A DNA stretch of 64,000 nt from Agrobacterium tumefaciens (lineage in GTDB: Bacteria; Pseudomonadota; Alphaproteobacteria; Rhizobiales; Rhizobiaceae), in the NCBI RefSeq assembly GCF_009649785.1, contig NZ_WJOK01000001.1, forward strand, positions 1 to 64,000, in the 5' to 3' direction. Positions 9,825 to 17,539 of this stretch are shown here, in pieces (the stretch's first letter is position 1; each line of letters starts with the position of its first letter). The position numbers and the translations under genes were made by a program. The notes under the pieces are model-generated. The model was not told the origin of the DNA, searched no databases, and saw only the letters and a program-made list of their open reading frames with translations.

Positions 9825-11303
9825 TCAGTCCAACCCCAGCGGATCGGCCACCCGTGGCCATAGCTGGAGGCTTGCCTTGCGATAGGCGGTTGTGGCCGGA
9901 TCGGTCGGATAGGAAGTGGGCGCGGCGATATAAACGATCTCGGAAGCGACCGGCGCAAAACCCGCATGGAAGTGGTTGGTGGACTTCACCAGCAGCACGT
10001 CTTTCCTGGCAAAATCGATGCCGAGATTGGAAAAGATATCCGGCTCATAAGTTTGCGTGCGGCTGGTAATGAGAATGATATCGATTTCCGTTCCGACCGG
10101 TCGAACGACGGCGGCGCGGCCGAGCGTGACGCGGCTGTTTCGGAAACTCTGCCACCCTGCTTCTGCAGTGCGCATGACCCTGATCCGGAAATCGAGCGGC
10201 TCGCCACCTTCGGGACTGGATTTACCGCCAATACGCAGATCAATCTCCGCCCCCTCGCCTGCCGCGTGACAGAAAGACACAGCAATCGGATCCCAGATCG
10301 TTGCCACACCGATATTGTCCATGCCGCGCTCCACCATGCGCCGCAGAATATGGGTGGCATCACCCGCAACGCCGCCACCGGGATTATCCCATATATCCGA
10401 CACCACGACCGGCATATCCGGATGCTCACTTCGAATGGCGAGAACCCTGTCGAGACCCGATTCCGTGTCGAGCATCGGCATGGCAGTCAACTTGCGCATG
10501 GCGTAAAGCTCATGACCGAGTTTTTCGGCCATTGCGTCACCTTTTGCCCTGTCATTATCTGTCACGACGACGATACGCGTGCCCATATCTGGGACATCGC
10601 CTGCCATGAAACCGTGAATGACGGAAATAGACAGCACGCCGTCCTTACCCTCCAAAGCCTTCAAACGGTCAACATAAGAACGCATCGGTTCGCGGCTGGT
10701 GGGGTAAATGGTGATCATGCGGCAATCAAAAGTGGAAATAACCGGCCTGATTTCTCCGCGCAGGGTGCGAAGTGCCAGTTCAACGACGTGCTCACCACGT
10801 TCCTCAAAATCCGTATGCGGGAATTCCAGAAACGTCGCCATTATATCGAGATTTTGGACCCTTAAAGGGGTCAAATGGCTGTGGGGATCGAATTCCGCCG
10901 CGATCAGTACGTCGGGACCAACAAGCGTGCGGACATGTGACAGGAAATCGCCTTCCGGATCATCATAACCCTGCGCGACCATGGCGCCATGGAGACCAAG
11001 AATTACCGCGTCGACCGGCAGGGCGGCGGCAAGCTCGGCAAGTATCGTATCGCGCAGCGTTTCATAGGTCTGGCGCTGTATCAGGCCCGCCGGTTCCGCC
11101 CAGCAGGAGGTACCCTCGATTACCGTAAACCCTTCCGCTTTGCCGCGCCGGCGCAGAATTGGTACCGGTGAGGAGCATAGTGTCGGCGTTTCCGGATGTT
11201 CGCCGGGCCCAGCGTAAAAAGCCGCGCGAAAGGCGTCCATGTCCGTCGGGACGGGTGAAAACGTGTTGGTTTCGGTGGCAAGCGATGCCGTGAATATGCG
11301 CAT
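9825..11303 (-). CDS. M81-family metallopeptidase (MlrC-like)
   Basis: This 492-residue protein has the MlrC layout: an N-terminal catalytic domain with TNTFSP, LHGAM and EFDPHSHLT motifs, and a C-terminal MlrC_C domain with the segment DNPGGGVAGDAT. The family is named for MlrC, which cleaves linearised microcystin, but most members have unknown peptide or amide substrates. The frame extends to a TTG at 11354; I prefer the ATG at 11303 (MRIFTASLATETNTFSP), matching the normal family N terminus, while 11312 is also possible. It is the last gene of a leftward ridA/D-TA/M81 cluster. Confidence 0.85.
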   Translation of the reverse strand: MRIFTASLATETNTFSPVPTDMDAFRAAFYAGPGEHPETPTLCSSPVPILRRRGKAEGFTVIEGTSCWAEPAGLIQRQTYETLRDTILAELAAALPVDAVILGLHGAMVAQGYDDPEGDFLSHVRTLVGPDVLIAAEFDPHSHLTPLRVQNLDIMATFLEFPHTDFEERGEHVVELALRTLRGEIRPVISTFDCRMITIYPTSREPMRSYVDRLKALEGKDGVLSISVIHGFMAGDVPDMGTRIVVVTDNDRAKGDAMAEKLGHELYAMRKLTAMPMLDTESGLDRVLAIRSEHPDMPVVVSDIWDNPGGGVAGDATHILRRMVERGMDNIGVATIWDPIAVSFCHAAGEGAEIDLRIGGKSSPEGGEPLDFRIRVMRTAEAGWQSFRNSRVTLGRAAVVRPVGTEIDIILITSRTQTYEPDIFSNLGIDFARKDVLLVKSTNHFHAGFAPVASEIVYIAAPTSYPTDPATTAYRKASLQLWPRVADPLGLD

Positions 11304-11373
11304 GACTGTCATTCTCGTTGCCGATGCCCGCTTTTCAGCAGCATTTTTTTGCAATTTAATTAGCCGGGTAATG

Positions 11374-12468
11374 TTACCAGACGGTGCCGCGTGCTGTGAC
11401 GTCTTCCACCCGCGTCACGATACCGTTTCGATGGAAAACCATCCTGTCGAAAAGATTAGTAATGACGCAGGTGTGGTTCGGCACAACCTTGACCAGCTCA
11501 CCGATTTCCGGCCGGCCCGATGTGCAGCCCGACAAATCGACCACCGCATGTTCTTCCGAAAGCGACATGATTTTCGCGCCTTCATACCCTTCAATCAGCC
11601 CGTAATCGCTGAACCCAAGGAGATCGGAGGTCAAAGCCTTGGAGCCACAATCGAGCACAGCGCGATCAGCTGTCGGTCGCGACACCACTGTGGCAAGAAC
11701 ATGCATTGCCAGGTCGCCAGCGGTGCAATGTCCGGCACGCAGCATCGAACGGTCATTATATACATATGTGCCCGCCCGATATTCGGTTGCGGAGGGAACG
11801 AGGTGAGCAGAGAAAAAATCCGGTGAGCCGCCGCTGGAGCGAACCGGGCAGTCGATGCCCTTTTCCGCAAGCAACGCCATGGTTTCCCGAATGAAGTTCT
11901 CCACCTTTTCAGCGCCACCGGGTGCCGGATAGGTCAAAACGCCCTTGAAATTGAGACCCGGTGCCGCGACGATCTTTCCTGCAAGCTGCAACACGGCGTC
12001 CGGGGTCTGCACACCGCAGCGTTTTCCGCCGGTATCGCATTCGACAAGAACGGAAAGCGGTCTTTCCGCATCGAATGTGCCGGCAAGGCCGGCAATCGTC
12101 ACGGCGCTGTCGGCAACCACGCTCAGCTGCCCTATACGCGCATTCAATGCCCTCAGCCGCGAGAGTTTCGCCACGCCGAGGATATTGTAGGTAATGAGGA
12201 TGTCGTCGAAACCGGCATCCGCGAAAACTTCCGCCTCGCTGACCTTCTGGCAATTGATGCCGATGGCGCCCGCCTGAAGCTGCTGCTTCGCAATGGCTGG
12301 TATCTTATGTGTCTTGATATGGGGGCGAAAAGCCATGCCATGTCCATCAAGATAGGACTGCGCCCGCGCAATATTTGCGGCAAGTCGGTCCTCGTCGATC
12401 ACGGGCATCGGCGTCGAGATCGCATCGAGTGGGGTGCCTTCGTCAGGCCAGGGGTAGGTCATCGTCAA
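11374..12468 (-). CDS. D-threonine aldolase-like PLP enzyme (alanine-racemase fold)
   Basis: This 364-residue protein has the fold-type III alanine racemase N-terminal domain, with the PLP lysine in RPHIKTHKIPAIA (about residue 52), followed by the D-serine dehydratase-like C-terminal domain with its metal-binding His/Cys region (GHCTAGDLA and later VPNHTC). Relatives include D-threonine aldolase and eukaryotic-type D-serine dehydratase, which cleave or deaminate D-hydroxy amino acids. The exact substrate is not readable. It lies 27 bases after the RidA gene and 70 bases before the M81 peptidase, all leftward, suggesting use of D-amino-acid-containing compounds. Confidence 0.85.
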   Translation of the reverse strand: MTMTYPWPDEGTPLDAISTPMPVIDEDRLAANIARAQSYLDGHGMAFRPHIKTHKIPAIAKQQLQAGAIGINCQKVSEAEVFADAGFDDILITYNILGVAKLSRLRALNARIGQLSVVADSAVTIAGLAGTFDAERPLSVLVECDTGGKRCGVQTPDAVLQLAGKIVAAPGLNFKGVLTYPAPGGAEKVENFIRETMALLAEKGIDCPVRSSGGSPDFFSAHLVPSATEYRAGTYVYNDRSMLRAGHCTAGDLAMHVLATVVSRPTADRAVLDCGSKALTSDLLGFSDYGLIEGYEGAKIMSLSEEHAVVDLSGCTSGRPEIGELVKVVPNHTCVITNLFDRMVFHRNGIVTRVEDVTARGTVW

Positions 12469-12494
12469 ACGCTCTCAGAATCGGAAATTGGCAA

Positions 12495-12890
12495 TCAAAC
12501 CAGTGGCTTATAGGCGATAACATCCATTTCAACCTTCGCATCGACCATCAGGGGCGACTGCACGGTTGAACGTGCCGGTGGATGGTCGATGAAATATTTC
12601 TGGAAGACCGCGTTGAAGCTCGAAAAATCCCGAGCATCATCCAGCCAGACATTGACCTTGACGACATCGGCAAGTGTACAATCCGCAAGCGCCAGAACAT
12701 CCATGATATTGGCCACAACCTGCTCGGTCTGAGCCACAATGCCGCCAGTTACTACTTCACCATCGACTGTTGGCACCTGTCCAGACACATAGACGAAATC
12801 ACCGGCCCGCACGGCCTTGGCAAAAGGCCTGCGCTGTCCGCCAGCCTGAGCGTCAGCCGTCTCGAATCGTACCAGTTTCTGCTTTTCCAT
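12495..12890 (-). CDS. RidA-family enamine/imine deaminase
   Basis: This 131-residue protein belongs to the YjgF/YER057c/UK114 family. Typical features are FVYVSGQVPT near the middle, VVKVNVWLDD, and the C-terminal ARSTVQSPLMVDAKVEMDVIA, with the conserved Arg that binds the carboxylate of the imine. RidA proteins hydrolyse reactive enamines released by PLP-dependent dehydratases. Its position directly upstream of a PLP enzyme is therefore functionally sensible. The frame is open further upstream, but GAGG eight bases before the ATG at 12890 decides the start. Confidence 0.88.
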   Translation of the reverse strand: MEKQKLVRFETADAQAGGQRRPFAKAVRAGDFVYVSGQVPTVDGEVVTGGIVAQTEQVVANIMDVLALADCTLADVVKVNVWLDDARDFSSFNAVFQKYFIDHPPARSTVQSPLMVDAKVEMDVIAYKPLV

Positions 12891-13207
12891 AGATGCCTCG
12901 CAAATAATTTTCATAGAAATCATATTTTTAAGGGTTAAATAGCTCGTTTTGCATCAATATTCCATAAGTGATGTAAATAATTTAGCAATTGTGTAAATCA
13001 TCAACTCGCGGACGGATGGACGTCACGGTGAGCTATTCGTATCGCCGCACGTTGTCGAACCGAATAATGAGGCTCAAAACCCATTGTCTGTCGCGATCTA
13101 TGGAAGCGGCTATTGGCTGAGCCACGGCTCTCACTAACCCTTAGCTCTATCGCGTAATGAGGAAGCCCGGTACATTCGGATGGCTGCCCGATGAGAGAAA
13201 TAGAGAG
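12891..13207. other. Intergenic region, no gene seen
   Basis: About 320 bases between the RidA gene and the first parS-like site. The half near RidA is A/T-rich (12900-13005) and must carry the leftward promoter of the ridA cluster, but I could not pick out convincing -35/-10 elements. No RNA gene or repeat was recognised. The short frames here are unconvincing. Confidence 0.4.
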
Positions 13208-13223
13208 GTTAGCCGCGGCAAAC
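13208..13223. promoter_or_regulatory. parS-like centromere site 1
   Basis: GTTAGCCGCGGCAAAC matches 14 of 16 positions of the perfect palindrome GTTAGCCGCGGCTAAC found at 14941 and fits the repABC parS pattern GTT-N10-AAC. It lies beyond the oxidoreductase gene, 1.9 kb upstream of repA. RepB is the expected binding protein. Confidence 0.75.
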
Positions 13224-13306
13224 CTCAGTATCTGAAAATTTATAGGAGCAGTCTCAAGCGCAAACTCTTCAAGACCTGGCACTGTGCGAGTGTTCTTTCC
13301 TTCACA

Positions 13307-14692
13307 TCAACCGTGTGCCGAAACCCGCCGGTCCGATACCACTCTGTCCGTGACAGCTTGCGCAATCTTTTGCGCCTGCGCGCGGATATCCGGCACGGCG
13401 GTTATCTCCCAAAAGCGGCCCGCCGTCAGCGCCCCGGCGGCAAACAGGCCAGGCCAGATCTGCCCGTCCGCGTTTGACAAGCGCGACTGGCCATCGACCT
13501 CGACCCCAAGACCAAAGGCGTCGAGCAAAAGTACGCCATCGTCCCGCATGGTTTCAAGAAGCCGTGAATGACCGATCCCCGCCCTCTCCATTCCGGTACA
13601 ATTAACGACCCAATCGACCTGAAACTCTCTAAGCGTCTCCGTATGCCGACGGCGATAGAGTACGGCGATCCCCTCGTCCTGCTCGTCGAGAGAGCGGAGA
13701 TAACCGGCGTGAATCTCTAGAACGCCGTCAGATAATAGCTTTTCAAAAGCCTTATGCACTTCGGGCGCGATTCGGTGCCGGTGAATGTTCCACCACGGCA
13801 AAGCATGGCGAAGAAACCGGCTTCGCTGCTCAGATGTCAGGCTCTGCCAAAGCAGCTGGGTCTTCGGCCGTAGACCATCCATGACACTACGCCACGGCGC
13901 ACCATCGTTCACCTGCTTACGCAGAGCCTGCACTAACCGGCTGATCTCGGTCGAACCTTCTGGTAAGCGCGGATCAGCTGGCGACAGTGGCGGGCTGATA
14001 TGTGGATGCGGCACAAGTCCGCGGCGGGACAATACGTGGATTGGGCCACGATGTCCCTTTCCTCGAAGCGTCAGGACCTGATCTATCATCGTCAGGCCAG
14101 AACCCAGAATACAGATGCGGTCCCCCGCCTTTACTTTCGACAGCCATCCGGACTGCCAGCAATGCCCGATAATGCGATGCGGCGCGTCGTCATCTTTCGC
14201 CAGAGTTTGCACCGGCAAACTTGCCGCGCCGACACCAACACATAAGACAACATTTTTAGCGCGCAGCTTCTCACCATTCTCCAGTGCAAAAGAGAAACCG
14301 CGATTGCCATCCGAGCGACAGGCTGAAGCCTTGGCACGGATGAAGTCCACCCTCGCCCGCTGATCCCGGCTTCTCAGCAGGCTGGCGAGCCTGTCCCTGA
14401 GATAGAGGCCGTAGTCGCCACGTGAGGCAAAAGCCAATGGATCATTGCCGAGCCCATTCTCCATCAGCCAATCGAGAAAGTCATCCGGCCTGTCGGGGAA
14501 TACGCTCATCCGCCCTGCCGGCACATTGAGCCGGTGATAGGGCAACTCGGTACGATAGGCCGTACCGCGCCCGAAATCCGACTCGTCGCCGACAATGGCG
14601 ATCGACGCGTCCCCGGGCAGGGATGATAAGAGATGAGCGGCGGTACAGATGGCCGAGAAACCCGAACCGACGATAGCGACATCATAGGACAT
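13307..14692 (-). CDS. FAD/NAD(P)-binding oxidoreductase
   Basis: This 461-residue protein begins with a dinucleotide-binding motif (DVAIVGSGFSAICTA, residues 4-18) and has a second Rossmann motif at ICILGSGLTMIDQ (about residue 195), like the FAD-NAD(P)-binding family related to HcaD. GRGTAYRTELPYHRLNVPAG is the family's conserved N-terminal block, and VVNCTGMER a C-terminal one. It could be a flavin-dependent dehydrogenase or monooxygenase; substrate unknown. It is transcribed away from repA, and its promoter region holds two parS-like sites, with a third just past its 3' end, so RepB binding could affect it. Confidence 0.8.
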   Translation of the reverse strand: MSYDVAIVGSGFSAICTAAHLLSSLPGDASIAIVGDESDFGRGTAYRTELPYHRLNVPAGRMSVFPDRPDDFLDWLMENGLGNDPLAFASRGDYGLYLRDRLASLLRSRDQRARVDFIRAKASACRSDGNRGFSFALENGEKLRAKNVVLCVGVGAASLPVQTLAKDDDAPHRIIGHCWQSGWLSKVKAGDRICILGSGLTMIDQVLTLRGKGHRGPIHVLSRRGLVPHPHISPPLSPADPRLPEGSTEISRLVQALRKQVNDGAPWRSVMDGLRPKTQLLWQSLTSEQRSRFLRHALPWWNIHRHRIAPEVHKAFEKLLSDGVLEIHAGYLRSLDEQDEGIAVLYRRRHTETLREFQVDWVVNCTGMERAGIGHSRLLETMRDDGVLLLDAFGLGVEVDGQSRLSNADGQIWPGLFAAGALTAGRFWEITAVPDIRAQAQKIAQAVTDRVVSDRRVSAHG

Positions 14693-14852
14693 TTATTCCT
14701 CCAACCTGCGACAGCACGAAAGGTCAGGCGGTGGGCGCCGGACCCGTTGATACTCTAGTCGATGAGTAGAGATTAAACACCTGCCAATGTCTACCCTTCA
14801 CTTTCCGCCGGCGGGATCGCGCCTTGCACATTTGGTGCGCAGGATTGTCAAA

Positions 14853-14868
14853 GTTAGCCGCGGCGAAC
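14853..14868. promoter_or_regulatory. parS-like centromere site 2
   Basis: GTTAGCCGCGGCGAAC differs from the perfect palindrome at 14941 by a single base. It lies 88 bases from site 3, in the region between the oxidoreductase and repA. A RepB binding site is expected. Confidence 0.8.
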
Positions 14869-14940
14869 TTTCGCTCTGATCGCTCCTTGTCAGTTTTGAA
14901 GGAAGTCGAAAAACCGCGTCTCAGCCAGAACGAAGATGAA

Positions 14941-14956
14941 GTTAGCCGCGGCTAAC
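14941..14956. promoter_or_regulatory. parS centromere site 3 (perfect palindrome)
   Basis: GTTAGCCGCGGCTAAC is a perfect 16-base inverted repeat and matches the parS form described for repABC replicons (GTT and AAC ends with a GC centre). It is about 180 bases upstream of the repA start and should be bound by RepB for segregation. Confidence 0.88.
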
Positions 14957-15066
14957 CGAAAAACTGTCACAAAAAGCAAAACTGATTCTTCCACAATGCC
15001 TTAGCGGTACTTCTGCATCCGGGAAAAAAGCCTATTGCGCCAAAAAGAGAATCGGCGCTTATATCT

Positions 15067-15109
15067 CAGTTGCGGAAAAAACCGTCTTTTTCGAAAAAAA
15101 CCGCAACTG
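15067..15109. promoter_or_regulatory. Inverted repeat in front of repA, candidate RepA operator
   Basis: CAGTTGCGG (15067-15075) and CCGCAACTG (15101-15109) form a perfect nine-base inverted repeat around an A/T-rich spacer, ending 23 bases before the repA ATG. RepA proteins autorepress repABC by binding inverted repeats near the promoter, so this is the obvious operator candidate. A transcript hairpin is the alternative reading. Confidence 0.6.
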
Positions 15110-15132
15110 CAATATCGAGCGAAAGTAGATCC

Positions 15133-16347
15133 ATGACACAGAGTGCCGACTCAAGATTTGCTGCAGGGGCACCCGACCTCACGAGCCTTATACAACAGCA
15201 TTCGGCTGCATTGTCAGCCCAATTGCAGGCGCATAATGCGAATACGTTTTCGCCGCATACCGAAAAGAGTATGCGCCATTTTTCGCCGGCGGAAACCGCC
15301 CGGCTGATTGGCATCGGTGAAGCCTATCTTCGTCAGATCGCCGCTGAGCGTCCGGAGCTCGATGCAGCGCAGGCATCCGGTCGTCGTTCCTATTCGGTAG
15401 AGGATATGGACGAGATCAGAAAGTTTCTCGATCAGGGCGCGCGCGGCACGCGTCGCTATCTGCCCCACCGTCGCGACGGCGAGGAATTGCAGGTCATCGC
15501 CGTCATGAATTTCAAAGGCGGTTCGGGTAAGACCACGACATCCGCGCATCTGGCGCAATATCTGGCACTGCGTGGTTACAGGGTCCTGGCTATCGATCTC
15601 GATCCGCAGGCCAGTCTCTCCGCTCTCTTCGGTCACCAGCCCGAAATGGATGTCGGCCCGAATGAAACGCTCTACGGCGCGATCCGCTACGATGACGAAC
15701 GCCGGCCGATCGCCGAGATCGTTCGCGGCACCTATATTCCCAACCTTCATATCGTTCCGGGCAATCTGGAGCTTATGGAGTTCGAACATGATACCCCGCG
15801 CGCACTGATGCGTCGCGCACCGGGCGACACGCTGTTTTTCGCCCGCATCGGCCAGGCAATCGCCCAGGCCCAGAATTTCTACGACGTCGTCGTCATCGAT
15901 TGCCCACCGCAACTCGGTTACCTGACGCTTTCGGCGCTGACGGCAGCAACATCGGTTCTCGTGACAGTTCATCCGCAAATGCTTGATGTCATGTCCATGA
16001 ACCAGTTCCTTGCCATGACTGGCGATCTTCTCGCTGAAATCGGCAGGGCCGGCGCACGCTCCGATTATAACTGGATGCGTTACCTCATCACGCGTTTCGA
16101 ACCGAGCGATGGGCCGCAGAACCAGATGGTGGCTTTCCTGCGCTCGATCTTCGGTGAAAACGTCCTCATTCACCCGATGCTGAAGAGCACGGCCGTTTCG
16201 GATGCCGGATTGACCAACCAGACGCTTTTCGAGGTGGAAAGAACCCAGTTCACGCGCTCCACCTATGACCGCGCACTGGAAGCCATGAACAACGTGAACG
16301 CTGAAATCGAGGGATTGATTAAAAAAGCGTGGGGTAGGGCAGCATGA
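15133..16347 (+). CDS. repA: RepA, ParA-family partition ATPase of the repABC replicon
   Basis: RepA is the Walker-type ATPase that moves RepB-parS complexes apart and autorepresses the operon. At 404 residues it has the usual length. An N-terminal winged-HTH region (SPAETARLIGIGEAYLRQIA, residues 51-70) precedes the deviant Walker A motif KGGSGKTTT (128-136); VVVIDCPPQLGYL is the Walker B region. The frame runs upstream to a TTG at 15070, but that would cross the putative operator; the ATG at 15133 has GAAAG upstream and gives the standard N terminus. The stop overlaps repB by four bases. Confidence 0.95.
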   Translation: MTQSADSRFAAGAPDLTSLIQQHSAALSAQLQAHNANTFSPHTEKSMRHFSPAETARLIGIGEAYLRQIAAERPELDAAQASGRRSYSVEDMDEIRKFLDQGARGTRRYLPHRRDGEELQVIAVMNFKGGSGKTTTSAHLAQYLALRGYRVLAIDLDPQASLSALFGHQPEMDVGPNETLYGAIRYDDERRPIAEIVRGTYIPNLHIVPGNLELMEFEHDTPRALMRRAPGDTLFFARIGQAIAQAQNFYDVVVIDCPPQLGYLTLSALTAATSVLVTVHPQMLDVMSMNQFLAMTGDLLAEIGRAGARSDYNWMRYLITRFEPSDGPQNQMVAFLRSIFGENVLIHPMLKSTAVSDAGLTNQTLFEVERTQFTRSTYDRALEAMNNVNAEIEGLIKKAWGRAA

Positions 16348-17354
16348 GCAGAAAACAGATTTTCGCCAATCTTGGCACGCCAGGCACAGACAACGATACC
16401 ACTCCCGAGCGGTCCCGTCCGCGTGTCAGACCCATCCTCGGTTCTCCCGAACTGGTGACGGATGTGTCGAACTCGCCAGTCGGCATGATCGGCCAGTCTC
16501 TGAACGAAGTGTCGGAACGCTCCAAGCGTGCTGAAGAGATCGAAAAACGGCTCGCAGAGGGCCTTACGATCGTTTCGCTCAATCCTGCTGATATCGATCC
16601 GTCCTTCATACCCGACCGCATGCCAGCCTCAGAAGAGGCGGATGCAGGCCTGGTGGAGGCTATTCGTGAGCAGGGCCAGCAGGTTCCCATTCTGGTGCGC
16701 CCTCATCCCGAATTTCCGGGACGTTATCAGGTCGCATTTGGCCATCGCCGTCTGCGCGCCGTTTCCAACCTGGGTATTCCGGTCAAGGCCGTGGTTCGCG
16801 ATCTCAGCGACGAACAGCTGGTTGTCGCCCAGGGACAGGAAAACAACGAGCGCCGTGACCTAACCTATATCGAAAAGGCGCGCTTCGCCCAGAAACTGCA
16901 GATGCGGTTTCCGCGTGATACGATCATGGCGGCGATGTCCCTGCACAAGGGCGATCTTTCCAACATGCTATCGGTTGTCGGTCGCATTCCCGAGGATCTG
17001 ATCGATCTTATTGGTCCAGCACCCACCGTCGGTCGCCGTAACTGGATGGATCTCGCAGATCAGCTCTCCTCGTCACAGGTCAAGGAAGCTGCGCGCGCTT
17101 ATGTAAGGGAGCCATCCGTTGCCGCTCTTCCGTCCGAAGAACGCTTCAAGTCGCTTCTGGATTTTCTGAAACCCAAGGCACAGGCAAAGAAAGCCGGTGT
17201 TTGGTCTTCGGAAACTGGCAGCAGACTGGCAAAGGTGGTCGAAAGCGACCGCAAGCTGGATATATCCATCGACAAGAACGAGGCGCCGGAATTTGCCGAT
17301 TTCGTTCTGGAACACCTTCAGGCGCTGTTTGCCGAATACCGGTCCAAGCAGTGA
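16344..17354 (+). CDS. repB: RepB, ParB-family centromere-binding protein
   Basis: This 336-residue RepB binds the parS sites and partners RepA in segregation. The ParB N-terminal domain includes YQVAFGHRRLRAV (about 128-140), with the conserved arginine motif of ParB CTPases, and ENNERRDLTYIEKARFA just after. The central HTH is followed by a C-terminal dimerisation region. It starts inside the repA stop (ATGA), implying coupled translation. The likely targets are the three palindromes at 13208, 14853 and 14941. Confidence 0.95.
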   Translation: MSRKQIFANLGTPGTDNDTTPERSRPRVRPILGSPELVTDVSNSPVGMIGQSLNEVSERSKRAEEIEKRLAEGLTIVSLNPADIDPSFIPDRMPASEEADAGLVEAIREQGQQVPILVRPHPEFPGRYQVAFGHRRLRAVSNLGIPVKAVVRDLSDEQLVVAQGQENNERRDLTYIEKARFAQKLQMRFPRDTIMAAMSLHKGDLSNMLSVVGRIPEDLIDLIGPAPTVGRRNWMDLADQLSSSQVKEAARAYVREPSVAALPSEERFKSLLDFLKPKAQAKKAGVWSSETGSRLAKVVESDRKLDISIDKNEAPEFADFVLEHLQALFAEYRSKQ

Positions 17355-17389
17355 TTGTTAATACCAACGACTAACAGGAGACGCATTAC

Positions 17390-17443
17390 AAAAGAAAAAA
17401 GCCCCCGAACGTTGCCGCACGGAAGCCTTTCTTTGATCTAAGC
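17390..17443 (-). ncRNA. Counter-transcribed RNA (ctRNA/incA) controlling repC
   Basis: The repB-repC gap of repABC replicons normally encodes a small antisense RNA that limits RepC synthesis. On the minus strand a promoter TTGACT (17478-17473) with 17 bases to GATTCT (17455-17450) would start near 17443. The transcript ends in a hairpin, GCTTCCG/CGGGGGC (plus-strand 17420-17426 and 17401-17407, with G-U pairs), followed by TTTTTTCTTT. The predicted length, about 54 nt, is typical for these RNAs. Ends are estimated from motifs. Confidence 0.8.
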
Positions 17444-17539
17444 AACCAAAGAATCTCATTTCCGCGAATCATAGTCAAGAGTCTTGGCATCGAATTTTTC
17501 GGTGAGCGATTTTCTTTTGCCTTGTGAAAGGTGAAAGAC

